The notes under the pieces are model-generated. The model was not told the origin of the DNA. It did not search any database and was given only the letters and a program-made list of their open reading frames with translations. The translations under genes were made by a program, and so were the position numbers. A DNA stretch of 21,285 nt from CAZWLD01 sp964634685 (lineage in GTDB: Bacteria; Bacillota_I; Bacilli_A; Acholeplasmatales; JAEDCM01). This document shows, one piece after another, positions 15,144 to 21,285 of this stretch (positions are counted from its first letter, which is position 1; the number at the start of each line of letters is the position of its first letter). The stretch spans positions 1-21,285 of the forward strand of contig CAZWLD010000039.1 in assembly GCA_964634685.1 (NCBI GenBank), read 5' to 3'.

Positions 15144-16475
15144 ATGGATACGATTTGTGCAATTGCCACTCCTTTAGGAAAGGGAGCTATTTCCATTATC
15201 CGAGTAAGTGGGAATGAAGCTATTAGAATAGTAAATAAAATATTCGATAAAAATTTGCTAAAAGCGAAATCTCATACCGTTCATTATGGTCATATCTATG
15301 ATAATGAGGAACTAATTGATGAGGTTTTAGTCTCGGTTTTTAAGGCGCCAAAAACCTTCACGAAAGAAGATGTTGTCGAAATTAATTGTCATGGAGGAAT
15401 TTATACAACCAACAAAACCTTAGAGCTATTGATTGCTTCTGGTTGTAGGCTTGCTGAAGCTGGTGAATTTACAAAAAGGGCTTTTTTAAATGGAAGAATT
15501 GATTTAACCCAAGCGGAAGCGGTTATGGATGTTATTGAGGCTGAGGGAAAACAATCCTTAAGATTGGCTAATGTTGGATTATCGGGAAGATTGTCAAAGG
15601 AGATTATTAGTCTTCGTGAATTGATTTTAGATGCTATTGCTAAAATCGAGGTCAATATTGATTATCCCGAATATGATGATGCCATTGTGATGACAGATGA
15701 AATTTTACTCCCAATAGCTAATGAAATTTTAGAAAAAATTGATAAGCTGCTAGAGAATGCAGAAACAGGACAAATTATCCGAAATGGGGTAAATGTCGCC
15801 ATTATCGGGAAACCAAATGTTGGGAAAAGCAGTTTGTTAAATGCATTATTAGAGGAAGATAAAGCGATTGTGACAAATATTGCCGGGACAACACGAGATA
15901 TTGTTGAAGGTGATATGACAATCAAAGGAATAGCTTTAAAGCTTATCGACACGGCTGGTATTCGTGAAACTGATGATTTGGTAGAGAAAATTGGTGTTGA
16001 TAAGGCTAAAGCTGTGATGAAAAAGGCTGATATCGTGATTTTAGTTTTTGATAATTCTTTAGAGCTTAGTGATGCCGATCGAATGCTTTTAGATTTAAGC
16101 AAGGATTTGAATCGTATTATCGTTTTAAATAAAATTGACCTTAATGATAGAAATATTGTTGATGGTGATGATGTTGTTAAGGTGTCATCCTTAAAAGGAA
16201 TTGGTATTCGTGATTTAGAAAATAAAATTTTTGAAACCTTAAATGTTGATTTAAATAATGCCTCCTATTTATCAAATGCTCGGCATATTGGTAAAGTAAG
16301 AGAAGCCAAAGAATTAATAAAAGCTGTCATTCAGGGATTGCATGATTATGATCCTATTGATATGGTTGAGATTGATTTAAAAAGAGCGTGGGAGGTCTTA
16401 GGCGAGATAATCGGAGATACTTACACCGATAGCTTGATTGATGAATTATTTAGTAAATTTTGTTTAGGAAAATAG
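15144..16475 (+). CDS. mnmE: tRNA modification GTPase MnmE (TrmE)
   Basis: This 443-residue protein works with MnmG to modify uridine at the wobble position (U34) of certain tRNAs. The N-terminal folate-binding domain opens with MDTICAIATPLGKGAISIIRVSG. The G domain, inserted in the helical domain, has GKPNVGKSS from G222, DTAG and NKID. The protein ends in FCLGK with the conserved cysteine at C440, as in characterised MnmE. AGGAAG (15132-15137) is 6 nt upstream of the ATG. It is the third gene of the operon. mnmG is not in the window. Confidence 0.97.
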   Translation: MDTICAIATPLGKGAISIIRVSGNEAIRIVNKIFDKNLLKAKSHTVHYGHIYDNEELIDEVLVSVFKAPKTFTKEDVVEINCHGGIYTTNKTLELLIASGCRLAEAGEFTKRAFLNGRIDLTQAEAVMDVIEAEGKQSLRLANVGLSGRLSKEIISLRELILDAIAKIEVNIDYPEYDDAIVMTDEILLPIANEILEKIDKLLENAETGQIIRNGVNVAIIGKPNVGKSSLLNALLEEDKAIVTNIAGTTRDIVEGDMTIKGIALKLIDTAGIRETDDLVEKIGVDKAKAVMKKADIVILVFDNSLELSDADRMLLDLSKDLNRIIVLNKIDLNDRNIVDGDDVVKVSSLKGIGIRDLENKIFETLNVDLNNASYLSNARHIGKVREAKELIKAVIQGLHDYDPIDMVEIDLKRAWEVLGEIIGDTYTDSLIDELFSKFCLGK

Positions 16476-16485
16476 GTGATGCTTT

Positions 16486-17154
16486 ATGCTTATTGAGGCC
16501 AAAGGATTGGAAAAATCCTTTCCCCTTGGCGATGGACAAGCCCAGATTATTAAAGGAATAGATTTATCGATTGATCGTGGCGAGTTTGTTGTGATTATGG
16601 GCCCATCAGGTAGTGGGAAAACAACACTTTTGTATTTATTATCGGGATTAGAGAAGAAAACAAAGGGTGAATTGAAGCTTTTTGATAAAGAAATTGAAAC
16701 ATATAACGATAAGGCTTTATCTGACCTAAGAAAAACGAAAATTGGCTTTGTTTTCCAGTTTTACAATTTAATTCCTAATTTGACTGTTTATGAAAATGTT
16801 AAACTAGCGGCGAGAATTGCCAAAAATCAAGCTGATCCGATGATTTATTTAGAAAAGGTAGGACTTAAGGAATATAAAGATTATCTTCCTGATTCTTTGT
16901 CCGGAGGAATGCGCCAAAGAGTTGCGATTGCAAGAGCCTTGATTAATAATCCGGATATCATTTTTGCGGATGAGCCGATTGGGGCTTTAGACTCTAAAAT
17001 GGGTCAAGAAATTATGGAATTATTTAAAAAAATAAATGAAGAGGATATGAAAACGATTATTATGGTTACCCACCTTGAGGATAATGCAAGATATGCATCT
17101 AGAGTTATTTATATTAGAGATGGCGTAATCGAAAAAGAGGAAAAGGTGATTTAA
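16486..17154 (+). CDS. ABC transporter ATP-binding protein, LolD/MacB/FtsE-like, no adjacent permease
   Basis: This 222-residue ATPase has Walker A GPSGSGKTT at 39-47, a Q-loop in VFQFYNLIPNLTVYENV, the signature LSGG from L138, Walker B with D162/E163 and the switch histidine in MVTHLED. The sequence pattern is that of ATPases that work with FtsX/MacB-type permeases to move lipids or peptides or to act on the envelope. It has no membrane domain, and no permease gene is found before the operon's end. Its TAA stop shares a base with the ATG of a lipoprotein gene, so the two are translationally coupled. A partner permease elsewhere in the genome is likely. Confidence 0.88.
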   Translation: MLIEAKGLEKSFPLGDGQAQIIKGIDLSIDRGEFVVIMGPSGSGKTTLLYLLSGLEKKTKGELKLFDKEIETYNDKALSDLRKTKIGFVFQFYNLIPNLTVYENVKLAARIAKNQADPMIYLEKVGLKEYKDYLPDSLSGGMRQRVAIARALINNPDIIFADEPIGALDSKMGQEIMELFKKINEEDMKTIIMVTHLEDNARYASRVIYIRDGVIEKEEKVI

Positions 17155-19046
17155 TGAAAAAATTATTAATATTTATATTGATGACCATTTTTACTTTTGG
17201 TTTATTTTCTTGTGGTAATAAAGACAATGGCGATCAAACTACTTCTCCATTAACTACAACTTTGAAACAAGTTGCGATTCCGCAACGTATTAATATTCCT
17301 CAAAATTTGAAATATGAAAACAATATTATTTCATGGGATGATGAAGAAAAGGCGGACTATTATTTATTGTCAATAAATGATGTTGAGCATAAGATAGAAG
17401 AAACTAGCTATCAACTTGATTCTTCATTGTATGAAGGTGAAATACTTGAGATTAAGGTCCTAGCTGGAAACAAAAGCAATAACATCGCTGATTCAAGATA
17501 TTCTGACTCAATTGTTGTAAATATTCCAGGAGGAATGAGCGAGGATGATGTTCGAAATCAATTATCTAGTGAATATTCTTCGAATGTTATTGATAAGATT
17601 ATGACTGTCGCTAAAGCTAATAATATTTGTAGTAAAAATATAGTTCCTTTAGTTGATATTTTTCATATGTTTATTAATGGTGAGTCCGAAAGCATCTGCT
17701 TTGATCATATCTCTAGCTCAGGAAGGCAGATCAATGGCTTTTTAATTGATTACCTTGATCAAGTGTACACCTCTGGTGAGTTGAATTACTTTTTTCAAGT
17801 TAATCGTGAGAAAATGGTAAAAGTTTTATCTTCATTATATGCTTTTGATAATTATAAAAAAACCGATGAATATATAAACACTATGTCAGTGATAAATGAT
17901 TTTCCTAAAGCTCAATCAAATATTAACGAAGTGCGTGACACTCGAAATGATATTTTGTCGATGGTGGAAAGATTTGTGCTCGATGAAAGTGATATTGATG
18001 CATATGTCGAAGCTTTTTATCAATTTTTAAGTAAATATGGATATAAGTTTAACCTCAAAGAAAATGATGCCTTGACTAGATCGAAGGTAATAGAATATTT
18101 ATTATATAACCAAAATTATTCTATGTGTCGGTATGCTCTTTTTTGTTTAGAATTATCCGATGATAAGATTAGTAGCTTTTGTGAAAGTGAAGCTGTACCT
18201 CCAATCTTAGATTTCTATTGTAATGTCGTGTCATTAAAGGAGTATCAAGAGATAGCAGAAAAAAGCCTCAAGCTTGAATATGACCATTTAGAATATATCA
18301 CTGATGATTCGGCAGGATTATCGACACAAATTAATCAAATTTTAAGTCAGTTAGGTAAGGTTAGAATTGATTTGGCGGCCTTTATGAATGATTTTAAAAA
18401 AGAAATCTCATTTGAAGAATATAAAAAGATAGATTCCTTGAATTATAAATATATATCCAATATATACACTAACGAAACATTAATCAACAATTACGAGGAT
18501 ATTATAAAAACGAAAGGCGGAAAAGCCTTATTTGGTGAGTATTCTAGTTATTATGAATCATTAAATAAATCACTAATTGAAGATTATCAGTTACTTTATC
18601 AGGTAAAGAAAGAGGTATATTCAAATGTTACGAGAGAGGATTTAGAAATATACTTTAATTATTGTTCGGTATTTTATAAAGCTTTATCGAAGGAATTTAT
18701 TAATGGTGGGTTAAATGTTAATGATTTCACTCGAATACGAGACGGGTTAGCTTACACTGGAAATCGAATTACAACATATTTGGATGAAACAATTGATTTT
18801 TGTTTTGAGTCATTTTTGATGTTTGATAATATAATTAGTGGTTTAGAAAAGCATAAAGATAATTCATCGTACTATAAAAACGGAATTAATGGTATTGTTT
18901 ATTATATTTTAGCTGACTATGGATATAATGGAATTGACGGAACAAATGTCATTGCTTTTATTGATGGTTTTAATTCTGATTCGGAAAATCGTCAATATAT
19001 TGAGGAACAAGCACAATTTTCTTATCAGCTTCTCTTCTTGGCTTGA
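17154..19046 (+). CDS. Lipoprotein with FN3-like domain and long helical region (paralogue A)
   Basis: The function is not recognised. The 630-residue product has a lipoprotein signal ending in LFSC (C20), a Thr-rich linker, then an FN3-like domain at about 40-125 (LKYENNIISWDDEEKADYYL, then EILEIKVLAGN) closing with IPGGM. The remaining 500 residues are mostly alpha-helical with no known motif. It aligns through the FN3 domain and the first part of the helical region with the next gene's product (shared blocks: SINxVE, EIKVLA/DIKVLA, VxIPGGM, AKANN/AKNNK). The start overlaps the LolD-like ATPase stop (TAATG), with AAGGTGAT upstream. The stop is TGA, followed three codons later by TAG. No terminator is seen after it. 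Confidence 0.75.
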   Translation: MKKLLIFILMTIFTFGLFSCGNKDNGDQTTSPLTTTLKQVAIPQRINIPQNLKYENNIISWDDEEKADYYLLSINDVEHKIEETSYQLDSSLYEGEILEIKVLAGNKSNNIADSRYSDSIVVNIPGGMSEDDVRNQLSSEYSSNVIDKIMTVAKANNICSKNIVPLVDIFHMFINGESESICFDHISSSGRQINGFLIDYLDQVYTSGELNYFFQVNREKMVKVLSSLYAFDNYKKTDEYINTMSVINDFPKAQSNINEVRDTRNDILSMVERFVLDESDIDAYVEAFYQFLSKYGYKFNLKENDALTRSKVIEYLLYNQNYSMCRYALFCLELSDDKISSFCESEAVPPILDFYCNVVSLKEYQEIAEKSLKLEYDHLEYITDDSAGLSTQINQILSQLGKVRIDLAAFMNDFKKEISFEEYKKIDSLNYKYISNIYTNETLINNYEDIIKTKGGKALFGEYSSYYESLNKSLIEDYQLLYQVKKEVYSNVTREDLEIYFNYCSVFYKALSKEFINGGLNVNDFTRIRDGLAYTGNRITTYLDETIDFCFESFLMFDNIISGLEKHKDNSSYYKNGINGIVYYILADYGYNGIDGTNVIAFIDGFNSDSENRQYIEEQAQFSYQLLFLA

Positions 19047-19062
19047 AGTTGGTAGTTTTTGA

Positions 19063-19091
19063 TTGATATTAATTGTGATAAAGAGTATAAT
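19063..19091 (+). promoter_or_regulatory. Sigma-A-type promoter for the second FN3 lipoprotein
   Basis: TTGATA (19063-19068) and a perfect TATAAT (19086-19091) are 17 bp apart. The predicted start near 19098 gives a leader of about 19 nt containing GGAGGA. This lets paralogue B be expressed independently of the upstream operon. Confidence 0.75.
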
Positions 19092-19116
19092 TATGGTATA
19101 GGAGGAGATGAAAGTA

Positions 19117-21132
19117 ATGAAAAAATTATTATGTTCATTATTAGTTGTGGGATTAGGATTAGGCCTTGTCGCTTGTGGTGATAAAAAAGCTCCAAATCCT
19201 GATTCAGTTTTAGAAGTGGAACAGGTTGCTGCTCCAAAAGGTGTTAAGTTTGATAATAAAACTGGTAAAGTTACTTGGAAGAGTGTTAAAAAAGCCTCTA
19301 GTTATATTGTTTCTATTAACAATGTAGAATATAACGTTGATAGTAAAACAGAATATGTTATTGATTTAACAGCTAACGCTGGTGAATATCTTGATATTAA
19401 GGTTTTAGCTATTTCAAATAATGTAAATCTTGCCAATTCTGATTATTCAGAGGTTTTATCAGTTGTAATTCCAGGTGGAATGGATGATGCAAAAGCATTA
19501 TCAGAAGTTAAAGAGGTTGTTGGTGATGATACCTTAGCGCAAAGCATTCTTCAAATTGCGAAGAATAATAAGGTAAGTAATAAGAATATTGCTTCACTTG
19601 TTCAATTAACATTTGATGCTTCATCGATAAGCGATTATTCTGAAATTTTTGAACAACTAGTACCTGCATTAAATGAGGTTTCTTGTTCAGATCAACAAGC
19701 AATTGGCTTTGTTGTTGATTTGATTGGTGAAATAACACTTGATGATTCTATTTCTCAATTCTTGGCAGCAAATAAAGCTGATTTAGTTGAAGGATTATCA
19801 GCATATTATGCTATCGCTAAATTCTTAAATTCTCAAGAGGCTACAAACTTTGTTGCTAAAGTAATGGCAATGTCAATGACAGGTGTTACAACAACTGAAG
19901 TAATGACTCTTCGTGATTCTTTAGTTGATTATGTTGATCGTTTATTACCAACAACAGAATCCGTAAATAAGCTTGTGAATGTTGCTAAAAATGGTTTAGA
20001 TGCCTTTAAGGGTGAATTAAAACTAGATGATGAGACGGTTGCTGCTTATAAAAAACAATTAGATTTTATGGCACAAGAAATCGATTTAGCATTAATGTCT
20101 GTACGGGTAATGCTTAATGATGTTACACCAGGATTTGTTGATGCTCTATTAGCTATTGATCCTTCTAAATATGTTATTGAAGTGGTTGATGATTATCAAT
20201 ACGACTACGAAACTGGTATTTCTACTCCAATTACACATCAAGAATCAGCCGTTCAATATGCTTATGCTTCAGCCGCAATGCTTTATGTGGAGTCTTTACT
20301 AAGTGATCCTGTCTTCAATCGTTTGATGGATAAATCAGTAGAATTAGAATACAATAATATCGATATGGCTTTTATCGCAGTTGAATCGACTGGTAATGTT
20401 TCATTTGATGAAGTGAATATGGAAAAATTAATAGAAATACTAAAAGGAAATGTTACTTTAAATAATTTCTTAGGATTATCAAAGGCTTATCGTAAGGTTG
20501 TTTTAGCTCTTTCTAAGAGTGAAATATTAAGAGATCCTGATAAATTTGTTCTTATTGGCTCAACATATTCAGGAGAATGGATTTATTATGAAGATGATGC
20601 TGATGAATTCTTAGCTTCTGCTAAATTGATTAAATATATGTTGAATCTTATTGGTACGGCAGCTGAAACTGCTGAAAAAGATGGATTGAAAGAAACTATA
20701 AATGTTGTTCTTAATTTCTTAAACGCTTTTGCAAATAATCTTGAGGCTTTAGGATGCCCAGCAGAAGATCTTAATGAAACAAAAGCTCAATTAGATGCAA
20801 TTATTGATATGATAACTAAATTAAAGGATGTAGCACCAGATTTAGCTCTTGAATTAGCTGCTGCACCAAAATTAATTTCTGATAATATTGATTTAGACAA
20901 AGAATTACAAAATTTTAAAGCAAGCGAAAAAGAAGGTATATATTATAGTTCAAACGAAATTCTTCGCAATGCTTTAGTGGCAGCTGGTTATGCAAGCTCG
21001 TCAAGTCCAAAGGTTAAGGCAATGATTGACAAGGTTGTCGCAACTGGAGTAATCGATGCAGATACATTAAATGCGATGGTTGATGAACTTCTTGGAGCTG
21101 AAGAAGATAAACCTGCGCAACCTGCACAATAA
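19117..21132 (+). CDS. Lipoprotein with FN3-like domain and long helical region (paralogue B)
   Basis: The function is not recognised. The 671-residue product begins MKKLLCSLLVVGLGLGLVAC (lipidated C20). An FN3-like domain at about 38-122 (KVTWKSVKKASSYIVSINNVEY; YLDIKVLAISNN) ends in VIPGGM. The rest is Ala/Leu/Asp-rich alpha-helical sequence without recognisable catalytic residues and ends in an acidic, Pro/Ala/Gln tail. It is a paralogue of the preceding lipoprotein. ATG 19117 is preferred because GGAGGA (19101-19106) is 10 nt upstream; an in-frame ATG at 19108 would be only 1 nt from that site. It has its own promoter and a strong terminator, suggesting higher or separate expression. Confidence 0.78.
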   Translation: MKKLLCSLLVVGLGLGLVACGDKKAPNPDSVLEVEQVAAPKGVKFDNKTGKVTWKSVKKASSYIVSINNVEYNVDSKTEYVIDLTANAGEYLDIKVLAISNNVNLANSDYSEVLSVVIPGGMDDAKALSEVKEVVGDDTLAQSILQIAKNNKVSNKNIASLVQLTFDASSISDYSEIFEQLVPALNEVSCSDQQAIGFVVDLIGEITLDDSISQFLAANKADLVEGLSAYYAIAKFLNSQEATNFVAKVMAMSMTGVTTTEVMTLRDSLVDYVDRLLPTTESVNKLVNVAKNGLDAFKGELKLDDETVAAYKKQLDFMAQEIDLALMSVRVMLNDVTPGFVDALLAIDPSKYVIEVVDDYQYDYETGISTPITHQESAVQYAYASAAMLYVESLLSDPVFNRLMDKSVELEYNNIDMAFIAVESTGNVSFDEVNMEKLIEILKGNVTLNNFLGLSKAYRKVVLALSKSEILRDPDKFVLIGSTYSGEWIYYEDDADEFLASAKLIKYMLNLIGTAAETAEKDGLKETINVVLNFLNAFANNLEALGCPAEDLNETKAQLDAIIDMITKLKDVAPDLALELAAAPKLISDNIDLDKELQNFKASEKEGIYYSSNEILRNALVAAGYASSSSPKVKAMIDKVVATGVIDADTLNAMVDELLGAEEDKPAQPAQ

Positions 21133-21147
21133 TTTGAATTCGTTAGA

Positions 21148-21184
21148 AGTCCTTAAGTTCTATTTGAACTTAGGGGCTTTTTTT
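21148..21184 (+). terminator. Strong terminator after the second FN3 lipoprotein
   Basis: A 13-bp stem pairs AGTCCT plus TAAGTTC (21148-21160) with GAACTTA plus GGGGCT (21166-21178), with two G-T pairs and a TATTT loop, followed by T to 21184. Confidence 0.9.
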
Positions 21185-21268
21185 AAATAAGGTCTTTTTG
21201 TTTATTTTTCTTTATCTCTTTTCTGTTTTGTGATAGAACCCTTGTTTGCCTCGAAAATAGAAGTTGAA

Positions 21269-21285
21269 ATAAAAAAAAGCCCTTA
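21269..21285 (-). terminator. Probable end of a - strand terminator cut by the window edge
   Basis: Read on the - strand, the window begins TAAGGGC followed by eight T, the 3' arm and tail of a typical terminator. The other arm lies outside. It suggests a convergent gene to the right. Confidence 0.35.

Noticed and set aside
15401..16102. Antisense open frames within mnmE
   Set aside because: The sense frame is unmistakably MnmE. The antisense products are Ser/Ile-rich without family features.
19508..19738. Antisense open frame inside the second FN3 lipoprotein gene
   Set aside because: It is low-complexity and Gln/Ser-rich with no ribosome site, and the sense strand encodes a long lipoprotein with a clear signal peptide.

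Overview
The window is AT-rich bacterial DNA with almost every gene on the + strand. It reads well with the standard bacterial code: tryptophan is TGG throughout, and TGA ends two genes. A T-box leader, strong Shine-Dalgarno sites, many lipoproteins and a sugar-type ABC ATPase with a large helical insertion suggest a low-GC Bacillota/Mollicutes-related organism that has not reassigned TGA, such as an Acholeplasma-, Izemoplasma- or RF39-like lineage. This placement is inferred from gene content only.

Layout. (1) 1-1830 is an accessory patch: a broken RhuM-family remnant on the - strand, then an AbiEi/AbiEii type IV toxin-antitoxin pair whose promoter is enclosed by an 11-bp inverted repeat. 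(2) 1959-3677 is an asparagine-responsive T-box unit driving asnS, closed by a terminator. (3) 3687-12307 is a six-gene operon: an importer-type ATPase with a coiled-coil insert of about 215 residues, two permeases, a solute-binding lipoprotein, a lipoprotein with a staphylococcal-nuclease domain, and a lipoprotein of Ig-like and OB-like domains. (4) 12317-13202 is a single-gene unit for a lipoprotein with a Thr/Glu-rich stalk. (5) 13231-19046 is a tightly packed operon: two tandem DHH/NrnA-like phosphoesterases, mnmE, a LolD/MacB-type ATPase without a permease gene, and a large lipoprotein. (6) 19063-21184 carries a paralogue of that lipoprotein with its own promoter and terminator. The last 100 bp hold no gene, and the right edge looks like the terminator of a gene arriving on the - strand.

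How the genes may work together. The most interesting unit is the operon at 3776-12268. A surface nuclease and an OB-fold lipoprotein are encoded with an ABC importer whose ATPase has the insertion I associate with mycoplasma transporters next to surface nucleases. This suggests extracellular nucleic acid is cut, held and imported as precursors. The tandem NrnA-like enzymes downstream degrade very short oligonucleotides in the cytoplasm and could complete such a route, though they are in a separate transcription unit. The substrate and the pathway link are inferences. The paired FN3-plus-helical lipoproteins, one translationally coupled to an orphan LolD-like ATPase, form a second uncharacterised surface module.
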